DNA of 64,000 nucleotides from Hexactinellida sp. DTS-2022 (taxonomy: Eukaryota > Porifera > Hexactinellida). The notes under the pieces were generated by a model that worked only from the letters and a program-made list of their open reading frames with translations, was not told the origin of the DNA and did no database searches. The stretch lies in assembly GCA_028753945.1 (NCBI GenBank), contig JAPNXP010000018.1, positions 1,978,643-2,042,642 of the forward strand. Reading direction: 5' to 3'. Below are positions 1-11,768 of the stretch, piece after piece (position 1 is the first letter of the stretch; every line of letters begins with the position of its first letter). A program made the position numbers and the translations under genes.

Positions 1-158
1 TGGAGTGTCCGTTATGGGAGGCTCCACTGTAGTACATTGCCAGAAGAAGTATTCAGTTAATTAACATAGTTGGCAAGTCATTTTGTATAATTGTCACTAC
101 ATCATTGTTTTGTTCAAGTAGTCTATATATTATTGCAATGACAATGCGGAAATTTATG

Positions 159-270
159 GGGGGTCATTTTCTCACGGGGCTTGCATAATGAAATGACCCC
201 CGTGAGAAAATGACCCCCTAAACGGTATCCATGGTTCATATGAATAGGGGGGTCATTTTCTCATGGGGGT
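159..270. repeat. Inverted GGGGTCATTTTCTCA repeats
   Basis: Positions 159-179 and 198-218 are perfect inverted 21-mers built on GGGGGTCATTTTCTCACGGG. A further direct copy of GGGGGGTCATTTTCTCA lies near 246-262, followed by a weaker GGGGGTCAATTTCTCA. The arms are 18 bases apart and could fold into a hairpin. No target duplication was found, so the class is unknown. Confidence 0.6.
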
Positions 271-409
271 CAATTTCTCATGCAACAGGACTATGCGATA
301 GTTTTTGAGATAAGCTTCGCTTTCTCACTTCTTAAGATAATTGCATCTCCAATACAATTTAAGTCTCTTTTATTATTTTATTCAGTTTGTAAACTAGTGT
401 CTATTCTTT

Positions 410-453
410 CTAATAGTCCACCAGTGGTTAAATGGCCCAATGTGGACTATTAG
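410..453. repeat. Short hairpin, CTAATAGTCCAC arms, copy 1
   Basis: CTAATAGTCCAC (410-421) pairs with GTGGACTATTAG (442-453) around a 20-nt loop. The loop matches, in reverse complement, the loop of the hairpin at 35906-35955, so these are two dispersed copies in opposite orientation rather than a chance palindrome. Confidence 0.6.
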
Positions 454-3400
454 AGAAGTGAACAATTACAGAGAACACACATTAATACATCTCTTTAAAT
501 TTTCAAATTGCAAATTTAAAATTTAATCAGGAATTTGATTCACAAGCACCTTATTAGAAATGTTTCAGATAACTTAAGGGATGTGTATACCACAAACACT
601 ACCCAAACTACTCAATCAATTGACTTGAAATTTTCTGTATGTATTTGTACGACAGAGATGTTACCAAAACTGCAATAGAGTTTCTTCTAACTTACTTAGT
701 AATTTTGTTTTCAAATTTTCAAGTGAGTTGGCGCTGCATTATTTCTGGATCAAAACTTGTCATTACGGTGTTTTTAATGTGGAAATGGCTCATTTGTCAG
801 CCAAATGAAAAAGTAATAAAAGCAGAATTTTATATAGGTAAAATACATTACTCAGTTGTATAAACCTTAGACAGAAAATTGACCTAAATTTGAGATTTAC
901 AGATCAATAGTATATAGGTTTTATCTATTAGTGTAAAAACGCCTATTACTTTGTCGTCCCTATTGAGATCTATCCAAAACCGTTAGTTTTCGAATATCCG
1001 ACTAGTGAGTGGTTCAGATTATATTTAATGTGGCGAGCAAATTTTGGTTTGGAGATTTTGAAGGAATTAGGGGCTAAATCTGGGGGGATTTTCCCAAAAA
1101 GTCATTATTTGGACTAATGTAGCACATAACGTTATCACTAAGTACAGTTGAAACCGTGTTATTCTAACACAGTGGTATTCTAGCTATCGTTTTTTTCTAA
1201 CGAATTTCTACTGCACTAATTATTTAATTCGTTATTATACTTAATTTCTATCGGTTTTTTCTAACTCGGGTTATTCTAACTTATCGGTTTATCCTAACTA
1301 TTTGTAATGTAATAAATTCCAACTTGATTAATATTTTCCATTGATTTATTCTAACTACATTAAATTGGAATAACATTGTATGAATTGTTCGAAAATAGCT
1401 ACTCAATTCGACGATATTCCATTTCTTTAGTGGAACGAAATTTTAACGATAGCAGAGACTTTGAATTGCCTGCTTTAATTAAAGATTGCCGAAATATTTC
1501 TGAGGTAAAAAATGTTCAGAAAAATGAACAATTTTCTTGCTTATATCGTCGAATTTCGAATTTTGAAAGGTGATTTACTTGTTGGTTTACAATGTACCAT
1601 TTCGGCTATTTGCGGTTAACATCGTATTTTTTAAGACATGTTCTGATATTTAAGCTAATTTATTTAGGAGCAAGAAAATACACAATTCATTATCTTATTT
1701 GCTTGCTCACTTTATTGGCTTAGTGAGCAGTTGTTTTGGTATAAGTATCGTCTTTCCATTAATATTATTTTCTCAAAATTTAGTAAAATTTAATGATACT
1801 CATACCACCTTGATCATGCTCCCAACGTCTTACCAGCTCTACCCCGAGTTAATATTTTGACTTTATTATTTATGAATAGCATTACTACACGACCTTGTGA
1901 TCAATTCTCGTTTTTTTTTATGCTAATGATAGTGTTGGTTTGACCGTTTTACAGTTTATATCTTTGTTATCATTTATACCGATAGTATTCTGTATACTTA
2001 TATCATTATTTATATAATTTAGAAAAGACAAGTGTTTCACTTAAAATGAATATTGGAAACTAAGCTTTATCTTTAGCCTTCTCTACACATTTATCGCTAT
2101 ATATTTATTAGTCCATACTTTTGATTTACGTTCTCTCTCTGTACATCATGATGTCTCTCTCTGTATATTATTTTTGTATTTATCTATTAGATTCTTTACC
2201 TGTCAGTTCTTCTCCCTCTTCTATCCCTGGTCCACCTAACAGTTCGTTTATATTTTCTAATGTATTTATATTCATTTGTATGCTATTGTTATTCAATTAT
2301 TTCCATCCTATTGTTTCCAATATAATTTGACTGTACGGAATAAAATTGTCAAATTGTCCACGATTTTGTAAATTCGCGATATGAAACTTTTTTTCCAAAT
2401 TCCTTTCAATAGAGCCCAGATATGCCTCCTTGGAAACAAAAAATACCATTTACTGTGATGGACCAAATATTGTGTTCATACGGTTCATATTACAATCCTC
2501 CATAATTTGTTTTATTGGGAGCATGCAGCTTGTTCATAATAATAACCTTCATAATAAGCAAACTAAATTTGGTTGAACAATACTGTACTAAGCAGGTACG
2601 CTTTACCCTGAAGTTTTTTTATACAATTTCTTCAAAAGGAAATTTATTTTGGCAAAATCTATGTATGTCATTGCCCAATGTACGTGATAACCGGGTCGAT
2701 GCTAACCTGGTTGAATTCTATTCAAAATATATAATGAAGTGGATACCGGTTGAAAGAATACCTGTTATAAGAAGTAAGAACATCTCGAATATAATAACGA
2801 TCTTCTGGAAACGTTTTTCTTATCTACTGTATTATTTATACCGGTTATAAGAATCTTCAATTTGTCTTGATAATGTAATTTACATATATTATTTACACTC
2901 AATTGTGTTTGTTTGTCCGGTTTGTAGTATTATAATACCTTAGTAGTAGTATAGTAGTAATGCGAAATAGATAAACACTATTCACGATTTCGGGAATATC
3001 CAGCCTTCTATAGATAAATACACAACTACCCTCGGATATTCGAGTATGCTGAGTCCGAAATGAAAATGTCAACAACATGTGATGAATATTTGTTGTTATT
3101 TATTTGTCTAAATTAAACAAATTTAGAAATTTTCCATAGAAATATGGTTTCAATGGTTACATTGGGGTAATCGTAGATGCCAATTCCGAATATGATATTG
3201 TCCACAACATGATGTTTATTAATGTATGAAGGATGAAAATACTCAAATCGAATAGTCTCGGTATAATTTCTCCCACTAGAGGGATGCAGACTACATATTC
3301 AAGTGCGAACAACTTGGATGGCGAGAGCCAGTGGTGCAATTTAATAAAGTAAATATAGTGCCATATCAACAATCAATTAACAGTCAATCTACATTAGGTA

Positions 3401-5471
3401 CAGGCTCGGCAGAAGGAAATTTTTATAGATCAGGCCAATCCTGGTGAAGTGGGATGGAAGGGGGATTTGAGAAGTTTCTTGAACCAAAGAGGCTCAAACA
3501 CGATTTCAGCAGTTCTTGCTGCCTTTTAAGCAACGAAATTTCTCAAATTTTATAATTTTGTTTAGGATGGTTGTAACTAGTTTTTGAAATGTTTGGTGGT
3601 ATTGGCGTGGAAGCTGCATAAAGGTTGGACGGACATGCGAGCCAAGCGAGCGGAAACAAACCTGGAGATGGTCACGCTAGCCGTGCGAGCGAAAATTGTA
3701 TTCTAATAATGTTTTAGTTCCCTCAAGGGCCCTAGGGCCTAGGCCACACTAGTCCGCCCCTGGCTACGCCACTCTAGATGTATGAGCTTATATCACAGAA
3801 AATGTAAAATGTACTTATGCTTGGACCGTGATTTCCATCGATTGCTAATTTACCACGGGTATTGAATTGAAGAGAAGTTATTCATACTCGAGGAATGTAG
3901 CGCTTATTGTATAATTCCTCATAATCTGGTCATTGGAAAGTTCAACTGGAAAGTTCAAAGTTCAATAATTGGTAGAAATCTGATTATGGATCATTAGAAG
4001 CTCATTTGTTCGTAGAGAAACATATCCAAATCCGCTAAAATCCGTTTAGAGATTTTTTAAAGCGGATTAGATTTCGGCAATTTTAGTGAGCCGCCGACAA
4101 TCTCTTTGCTGGTATCTATCTCAAATCCACTCTAGTTGACTTTTTATCGTCATATTCGAATTTATCGATTAATTTCCAGTAATTTGATGTGTTACCTGAC
4201 CATATTTTCCATATTAACTCAAGAATATCTCAGGAATGTGAAACATTCCATTCTTAATCTTGTCTTAACTCTATCGAGCGACCTTTTCTCCGACTCCGCT
4301 AGCTAGTTGTGTCCAGCTATATGGGTATTTAACCATTTAAATTGGCTATCACAATTTTCCAGGACCGGGCTCAGCCCCCAATTTTTTAACTATTTCTTTG
4401 CTTATTTTTTGTAGATACATAGAGTTATCGTCGATTCATTTGAAAATAATATAAATCTTTTGCTTTGACATATCATACAATGTAGTTACTGTTTTTTGCT
4501 GAGTTGTTGAGGAAAATTATTATTTCGCACAGTCCATTATCTACACCTTGTGATTAACCACAGAAAGTTAGTTCGTTTGGATGGAAATATGCGATTTTCT
4601 ATTAACTGTGAACCTATGTAATCAGTTTGGATTGTGTCAAAGTTATACAGTGGCTTAGCACCAGGAAATAGCAGAATATTTCATGGGAATAAGTATACTT
4701 CTAACTCCTTTTAGATCAAAGCTAGAAAATATTTTAACTTTCATTCAAAATTGCAATTCTATCGAACCCATCCTAGCTCTATTAAGTTATCATCAATTAT
4801 ATACTTTATAGTTCCATTTGCTGTTTTGAGAAATCTAAATTCTGACATATTTCACTCCCTGCTTTTACAGTGTATACGCTGTCTGTGTTTATTCTAACTT
4901 GTACATTATGAGTATGCTTATTATTTATTTTGGTTCAGATTCAAAGCTACTCTTCTAGATTTTAATTTAAAAGGTGGATGTAAAATCATTGTCATAAATA
5001 GTGTAAAATTACCAAAATGGAAATTTCAAGTTAAGGGGAAAAAAATACACAAAAGTTCGCTTAGAAAATTGTATACATCGTTGTTCAGCATTGTTAAAAT
5101 TAATTATGAAAATCTTAGCTTCCGAAACAGACCGCAACTTTAAATACTTAGTGGATTCCATTGTCACTTTGTGTTGCTATGAAAATGCAAAAGCTAATTA
5201 TTCGTTACTATTCAGTAGTATACCTAGTGATTACGCCAATTTATAGCAGATATTGTATAATAAGAACAACTGAGCACTAAAAGATAATTTCATCTATCAC
5301 AATACCGAACTATGAACTCATCTTGGTTTTGTACAATTCGGAGACAATTTAGTTTGATGTACAAGAAACAGCTATGCTAGAAAATGCGATCTGAGTTTTC
5401 TATGAGTTCTAATACACATGATAATTACATTTAATAATCATCTACCCCTTTACATGAATGTATTCTATGAT
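454..5471. other. Gene-free AT-rich stretch
   Basis: No recognisable coding region. Short open frames (for example 639-863 and 2515-2850) have no recognisable motif, homopolymer-like composition and no supporting context. The stretch contains one pogo-like terminus at 1145 and a fragment near 3745-3772 reading toward CTGGCTACGCCACT, which resembles the common MITE end AGTGGCGTAGCCAG; no partner end was found. Confidence 0.5.
1145..1370 (+). repeat. pogo-like MITE terminus (CAGTTGAAACCGTG...)
   Basis: CAGTTGAAACCGTGTTATTC after TA resembles pogo/Tigger termini (CAGT..AACC), and is followed by several TTATTCTAAC repeats. A related copy in reverse orientation lies at 37660-38139, ending in GGTTTCGACTATA. 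No second end was found for this copy, so it is treated as a truncated relic. Confidence 0.4.
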
Positions 5472-5537
5472 CAGTGGCGTTTCTAGTGGGGGGGGGGGGG
5501 GGGCAATCGTACCCTTGTTTTAGCTTCCCCCCCCCCA
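5472..5537. repeat. G-run/C-run MITE end fragment
   Basis: CAGTGGCGTTTCTAG is a typical MITE terminus in animal genomes. It is followed by a long G run, then about 30 nt later by a long C run, which could pair. No second terminus or target duplication was found. Confidence 0.35.
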
Positions 5538-6164
5538 CTTTTTAGGATATATACTTAACTAACTAAATCAATCATCCAACACAATGCGAGTCATGCGACA
5601 CATTTGTGTCTCTAAATCCCAACTTTTACTCTCTGCAACAATTTAGCCCCAATGATCCGATACTTGCCAATCTATTTAAGTCATCTTCCTATACGGGGCA
5701 CAAAGGGGAGACACGGACGTTTATGATTCTGGATAAAAAAATATAATTTTTTATTTTTTTGTATTTATTTTTTTATATTACGAGTGAGCATTAAAAAAAA
5801 AATTTTAACTTCAATTTTTTCGAAATTAAATTTAAAACTTTTGATACATGTTTGTGACTATTGGGACGTTTCTTATGCCAAAATATTTCAAAAAAATATC
5901 AACATTCCTATGAGATATAGCTTGGCAAAGTTGAAGATGTGTTTACTTCAGATTATATATTTGTAATAAAATCGAGTGAACAAGCATAAGTGTGCTACTG
6001 TCCTATATTCATCTATTTGGTGATAATTGGATAATGGTTTATTATAAGTTTGCCTTCCCGATTTGTCTTCACCATTATCATTTATATACAGGCTAGTTTT
6101 AATATATGCAAAACTCTAAATTTTTATTTACTGCTATTTCAACAAAGACAACTGATGTTTTAAT

Positions 6165-6521
6165 CAGGGTTGCCGTGGGTATGGCAATTCCCATGGGGAT
6201 CCCCATACCCATGGGAATGGGATGGGAATCAGATTTTCCCCTGTGGGGATCCCCATAGGAATGCTGTGGGAATCCCCATGGGATATTCGAATAAGGTTTC
6301 ATTAGGTCATCCTTAATTAATATAGGCTTTACTATTGATACAAATCTGCTTTAGTAATTAAATTGGTTTTTATGTATACGTATGTATATTATACTACCTT
6401 ATGGGATTCCCATGGGAATTCCCACAGGATTCCTATTGGGATTCCCATGGGGATTCCCACAGGATTCCTATGGGAATGGGATGGGAATGGGAACGGAAAT
6501 TCCATTCCCACGGCAACCCTG
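6165..6521. mobile_element. hAT-type MITE, CAGGGTTGCCGTGGG ends
   Basis: Termini CAGGGTTGCCGTGGG are inverted at both ends and flanked by a perfect 8-bp duplication GTTTTAAT (6157-6164 and 6522-6529). CAG-starting ends with 8-bp duplications are the hAT signature. The whole 357-bp body is a degenerate array of the palindromic motif ATTCCCATGGGAAT and variants in both orientations. No transposase is encoded; open frames here are by-products of the repeats. Confidence 0.85.
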
Positions 6522-6692
6522 GTTTTAATACACAATACCTCACAGATAATATCTATTACAGAATAAACATATAATATTAACTTTGGTATGTAAAATAAGT
6601 GTATTTGATGACAGAAGTGGAGAGAGACAGAGAGAGAGAGTTTATGATTCTCTTGTTTGAAGATGTATATCGCGAATTTGGTTGCCGTAGAT

Positions 6693-7063
6693 TAGACCTC
6701 TACGCGGGGCGGGTTAATAAATGTGGGTTGCGGAACCGGCAACCCGCGGGTTCTTGCTGGTCAAAGGATCTGATTATTTGCGGGACTGACGGGTTCGGGT
6801 CACGGATTTTTTTGCGGGTTGGTGTGGGTTGGTTGCAAGAGAATTACTTTGGAGAGGAATTTGGAGTCACTGAATCAAGTATATTGCTATTTTAATTGAG
6901 CACCATCTAGGTTTCGAATTACTATAATACTCAACGTAATATCTGCGAATATTATGTTGACCGCGGGTTGCGGGTTGGTTATTGTGGGTTAGATGCGGTT
7001 TGCTTGGGTTATAACACTGTGTTTTTCGGGGCGGGACCCGCATACGACCCGCGAAGAGGTCTA
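6693..7063. mobile_element. Possible MITE, TAGACCTCT ends, GC-rich body
   Basis: TAGACCTCTACGCGGGGCGGG at the left (only the outer bases shared) and the inverted form TAGACCTCTTCGCGGG at the right enclose about 370 bp rich in GCGGGTTGCGGG motifs. Flanks share GTAGAT (6 of 8 positions). Base composition is far more GC-rich than the surroundings. Class unclear; hAT-like is the best guess. Confidence 0.5.
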
Positions 7064-7323
7064 GTGTAGATTTGAGGGTCTAGTATCTTGTTTGGAGGAA
7101 AATTTATCAATCTATACCAAGTCTCATTGTTTTAGTAGATAATCATAGGTTGGCTATCTTTAATGCTGTCTATAGATGATAATGATAATGCGTGGGTGTG
7201 TGTTGTTTCCAAAATATTCCAATCTGAAGATTAACGATTTTAAGGTGGTGCATTATTCAATATTATTAATGCAATTAGTTATAAAGATATCTTTTTGCGT
7301 TTGAAGCTTTACTGGTACGTATT

Positions 7324-7670
7324 AACATAAAGAGAACTATTCTTGTATATTCAGGATTGAGAAAGATTGGTGATTGATGGAAAGGGTTTTTGATGAGATG
7401 AATAGTTTGAAGAATAATCCATCTTTTTGTAATAGATGAACTACAACCTGTGCAGGTGTTTAACAGAAAGAGAACTATTATATTACGGATTGAGGAGAAT
7501 TGTTGATTGATGGAATAGTTTTGCATGAGGTGAACAGTTTGAAGAAAATCAATGTTGTTTATAGTAAATGAACTACAAGCTGTGCATGTGCTTAACAGAA
7601 AGAGAACTATTATATTAAGGATTGAGGAGAATTGTTGATTGATGAAAAGGGTTTTTGATAAGATGGAGGC
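7324..7670. repeat. ~130-bp tandem repeat, about 2.7 copies
   Basis: Units begin AACA(T/G)AAAGAGAACTATT at about 7324, 7461 and 7591 and share GGATTGAG(A/G)A, GATTGATGG and GAACTACAA blocks. The third unit is cut short next to the element starting at 7679. Not coding. Confidence 0.7.
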
Positions 7671-7678
7671 CGGCTGAA

Positions 7679-8797
7679 CACAGTGGGCATTTTCAGGGGT
7701 GTAAAGGGAAATAGGAAAACTATGCTAGATAGACTCTAATGAAGTATTATTGACATATAGGTTATCGGTAGCTGCAAACCGAATGGCAATATCAAAAACG
7801 ATATATGTAGTCTCCTAACAGTAGTTTTGGACGATCAATGATAAATTCATGCTTTATTATATTTTTGGTTTTGTAACAATCATATATTAATCACCCATGA
7901 TTATTGATAATACATCTTAAACTTGGGTAAAAATAATTGGAATGTTAGTCTTATCCCAGGTATTCTATATCGCATTGAATTTATAGAAGGGTAGATGGAT
8001 GCTGAGTGTAACTATCGCAGGTGCAATTACTCTTAGGAAACCCTAGATAGTTTTAGATAGCATAGTTGTATAATATGGAACATTGCTAGCGCCTAAATTT
8101 CTTCCGGATCTCATAAAATTATCTTACTGAAATTCAAAAGCATGGATGAATTCCTAATTTGGTTGCTGATTGAGAGATTTGACTTTAAAAATTCATAAAC
8201 TGCTTTGTTATTTGAATAAATAGTGGATAAATTAAATATATATTATAGGAATTTTCAGAGGGGACAATGGTAAATTCAAAAAATATGTAGAGGGGGGGGC
8301 TTGGGGGGGTCTAATATTTAGGATATATCAAGTCAATAAGTATTTAGACTAATTAGAATCAATGAAATAACTGACCATTATGGACCACCCAAAGTTTTTG
8401 AACTGAATGTGAAAATTATTTAGTGTCCGATCTTATGAAAATCTTTCTTGATAATCTGGCAACTTCAGACTCAAAACTCGTTTCAAATTTATCTTAACTG
8501 ATATCATATTGACTAGAAACACTAGTAAGATAAACTGCTATTGCGCATCAGATTAGCATACACTAGAGTATAGTTATGGTGAATTCAATTTCAATGTTTT
8601 CCTAACCACAACATTCTGTTTTGAAAATGAGTATTACGCTACTCATTCCTTTTCACAGTAGTCATTGTCATTGCATTGTTAAACTTTAAAAATTGAGTTT
8701 TAGAGGTTTTAGGTTATGCTGAATCCAAAAAAAAGTATAAGTAATAGATTTGACAATGTTATAAAGTTACACTATTTCCCCTGTTTTGCCCACTGTG
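7679..8797. mobile_element. Transib/RAG-like non-autonomous element
   Basis: The ends are CACAGTGGGC (7679-7688) and its inverse GCCCACTGTG (8788-8797), with CAGGGG and GGGAAATAG blocks repeated in inverse just inside. A perfect 5-bp duplication CTGAA flanks it (7674-7678, 8798-8802). CACAGTG termini with 5-bp duplications are the hallmark of the Transib superfamily, relatives of RAG1, whose recombination signal heptamer is CACAGTG. The 1.1-kb body has no recognisable transposase, so it would have to be moved in trans. A related partial copy lies around 42000-43330. Confidence 0.7.
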
Positions 8798-8802
8798 CTG
8801 AA

Positions 8803-9106
8803 ATCCTTCAGGTAGCATTAGATCAGTATTACATTCCAATTAAATAAACTTCCTTAACTTTAATACTGAGAGAGAATAGTTGATTTGAATTACCTAATTT
8901 AATTGATGCCTATCTAACGTCATGCCAAAAATCAGTGCCTTTGTATAGAGTATATTAGTGCATAAATTACGTAAATAACAAATATAATAAATATCATGTC
9001 TAATAGATAAAACTTAAATATATTTTTTTTAATTTTTTCTCTTATGTACTTTTTATAGATACATTTCTATTTTTTTAATTTTTTGTGTATTTTTATTTTT
9101 ATACTA
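8803..9106. other. Gene-free AT-rich spacer
   Basis: Runs of A and T and no recognisable feature between the Transib-like element and the tail of the decayed OTU-MULE copy. If that copy had terminal repeats like the intact element at 19684-26009, they are not recognisable here. Confidence 0.4.
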
Positions 9107-11027
9107 TTAACTTGATAAATTATCAGATGTAATATGATGATATAATTCCAATATCGGTTCGTAATGGTCCCCGGTATGCTTAATATAGCACGATCCTGCT
9201 TCATTAGCTGGAGGGGTACTCATTATATCACTCAAATTAGCACCCTGACCCGAATAAACCATCCACTTATTTCCCATTTCTGTAGAATTCACCCTAATAT
9301 CTGTTTTTAATAATAAAGCTATTGAAAATAATTCAATTTCCCCACCCCATGTTCTGTCTAAATGCATTTTCGATTTAGTTATATAATATTTTGCGCTGCG
9401 AAATGTAAGTGGGAATTTATTTTGAATGAACTTCAAACATATTTGGCTCAACTCTCCTATAATATAATTTATAATAATAATACGTATTTTGTGATTATAG
9501 GCTATGCTACCAGTAGTTAAATATGAAAGAGTTGAAAATAAACATTTTCCATCACCGGGAATTTTGAATGTTACTGAGGGAAGTAGTTTATTTAAGTTTA
9601 TGTCCTTCGAACTATTGTTATCACACTTTATTTGACAACATACTACATTTACTAAAGGTAAGCCTAAATTTGGTTTTTCTGATTTGGTTATTGAGGAACA
9701 TTTAAGAGTTGGATTTTTTGGGATAGTGACATTAATTGAGGTTTTGGAATTTTGAAAATTAGATCTCTTTAATTTCGAAAAAACCCTATCTATTTGACTT
9801 GTGTTTGGATTAATGTAGCTATTTTTATTTTTTTTCCTTCTTACCCATATTTCTTTACAATTTTGCTCGAAACTAGCCTCCTGAGTTCTTTTTTACCTTT
9901 AATTACTCTCTGACCCAATGGTTGAAATGCGAATTTAAAAGAAGCCAATCTATCTTCAATATTTGCAAAAATGTGACGTACAAAATCACCGACTCTGATA
10001 TTAATTTGTGATTTAAATATGGAGTATATTTGACTATTTTAAACCAATTTTCGACTTCTGCATTACTATCAGTTGAAATTCCGTTTACTTTTACTCTACT
10101 TAGAATGATTCCACTCCATAGAGGAAGCAATGGAAAATAATAAGTTAGCAGATATTCCAGAATTTTGGGGTAATAACATAATTTTTATTATTGGCCAATA
10201 GTTTTGTGTTGAAATTTTAGTAGTGGTCTTATGGTACAATTCTTCAAAGTATCTTCCAAAAGGAGACATTTTTCTATAGGTATCACTTTCAATATTTTCG
10301 GGGTAACCATCTAGAAAATAACTTTGGGGACTATTCATTTCGACTTCTCCCTTAACTAATCTTTCTAAATCTGTTAAACTCTTAGTAACTTGAGGTGACA
10401 TTAATTCAGTAGTGAGCAAAGTACACAAAGATTCAAAAACGAGAATTATTTCTTCAATATTGCTACTTTTACCATAGTACCGAATGCATGCAGTACTAAG
10501 CGTTTTACCTTTTTGTCTATTTTATAATTATTATCTAATTTATAGCTAATTCGATGCATAATATGTGCCGAACAGAGATGTAAAACAGGTGTTATAGTTG
10601 ACTTAGTACTAGTTTTATTGTTTATAATTTCCCGACATTAAGTTAAATATAAAGCTATACTCAGTTTATTAAATGCTAAACATGTGCTATGCATTATGGC
10701 CCAACTATAGTCCATTTCAATTTGGTCAATGCGCAAATCCTTATGTAGAACTACCTTACAAGTTAATACCCACTTATTCAAAAAATGGGTGATCTCGGCA
10801 GTTCCATGATCACTACTGATCATTTCTGCAACAGGCACAGGGCTAGTACAGTATACAGGGTGTTGCAATGTAAGAACATAATAATAAATAGGTTTCCTAC
10901 ACGTTGGTGGTCTTTTGATAAGGGAACCAGTTGCATCTATATTAAGAACGATGTTGTCATGTTTGAATAATTTGAATACTTCAATATGTCTTTTTGCATA
11001 TAAATGGATTATAATGGCTCTTTTACG
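9107..11027 (-). pseudogene. OTU-MULE transposase copy 2, C-terminal part
   Basis: Broken minus-strand frames align in order with the C-terminal two thirds of the intact OTU-MULE protein encoded at 21134-24322. In coding order (high to low coordinate): a transposase segment with LNIDATGSL and EMDYSWAIMHS, corresponding to the first two catalytic aspartates (LHLDATGS and EIDFSWVLIHS in the intact copy); MSPFGRYF; LPLWSGIIL; then an OTU cysteine-protease domain with GDGKCLFS (catalytic Cys near 9510) and GDHYEPI (catalytic His near 9165). Several frameshifts and stops separate the pieces, but catalytic motifs survive. The N-terminal parts of the same copy lie at 28981-29575 and 33134-33695, separated by later insertions. 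Confidence 0.8.
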
Positions 11028-11035
11028 ATATATTG

Positions 11036-11708
11036 GGGATACGGACAGTTCGCTACACGGACAGTTTGCTACGGACACTTCGCTACAGGACAGTTCGCTA
11101 CATGGACAGTTCGCTACACGGACACTTCGCTACACGGACAGTTGGCTACAGGACACTTCGCTACAGGACAGTTCGCTACACGGACAGTTCGCTACATGGA
11201 CACTTCGCTACAGGACACTTCGCTAAAGGGACAGTTCGCTACACGGACAGTTCCGTTCGCATATCTGCCAACCGATTTGAATAATATCCCTGTACAGGGC
11301 TCCAATTTTCCCCTGTACATTGGCCAAAATCCCTCAGTACACCTCCCAAATTTTTCTCGCTCGCTCGTCCAGGGATTTACTATAGACACATATCAAAATT
11401 AACACTTTGGAAAGGAGAAAGCATTGAATTATATACTGTACAGTGAATCCCTGTACTCTTGAATAAATATATAAACCAGTTATGCCTTATGTGGTCAATG
11501 CAGAATATACTATCATCACTGTAGACATTTTTAGGCATTATTTTACTCATAATTAGTATATTAAAAATTCCCTGTATAAATGGAATAAATCCCTGTACGC
11601 CTGTACAGAACAGCCAAAATGGTTAAAATACCTGTACGTACTGTACAGGGAATTCCTGTACGGTTGGCAGGTATGAGTTCGCTACACAGACAGTTCGCTA
11701 AATCGTTG
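11036..11708. repeat. Left foldback arm: 14-16-bp tandem repeat
   Basis: Tandem copies of ACGGACAGTTCGCTAC with variants (CACTTCGCTAC, TTTGCTAC, 14-16-bp lengths) run from 11036 to about 11260, are interrupted by a MITE at 11261-11674, and resume as GTTCGCTACACAGACAGTTC to 11708. The array is in opposite orientation to that at 28562-28972. Long open frames here (RTVRYTDSS-type repeats) are artefacts of a repeat read through all frames. Confidence 0.85.
11261..11674. mobile_element. MITE, ATAYCTGCCAACCG ends, copy 1
   Basis: Left end ATATCTGCCAACCG and right end inverse CGGTTGGCAGGTAT enclose 414 bp with TACAGGGA motifs and an ACAGCCAAAATGGTTAAAA block. It sits inside the 16-bp array; the flanks share GTTCGC at both ends. 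A second full copy lies at 52395-52842 and a fragment at 34450-34524, all sharing GGCTGTTCT and CCCTGTAC blocks. Probably hAT-type with a 7-8-bp duplication, but the duplication is imperfect. Confidence 0.7.
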
Positions 11709-11768
11709 CATAAAATCTATTATTACAAACAGTAATTACTTGTAGCTAAATACGTTACATTTGCTAGT

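Noticed and set aside
639-863. 74-codon open frame with hydrophobic stretch
   Set aside because: No recognisable motif, AT-driven composition, no context; similar frames arise by chance across the window.
2515-2850. 111-codon open frame
   Set aside because: No start-context or family signal; reads through repeat-like ACCGGTTATAAGAA motifs.
10915-11402. Overlapping open frames rich in RTVRYTDSSLHGQFAT-type repeats
   Set aside because: The 16-bp repeat lacks stops in several frames at once; the same happens at 28514-28812 on the other strand. Repeat artefacts, not proteins.
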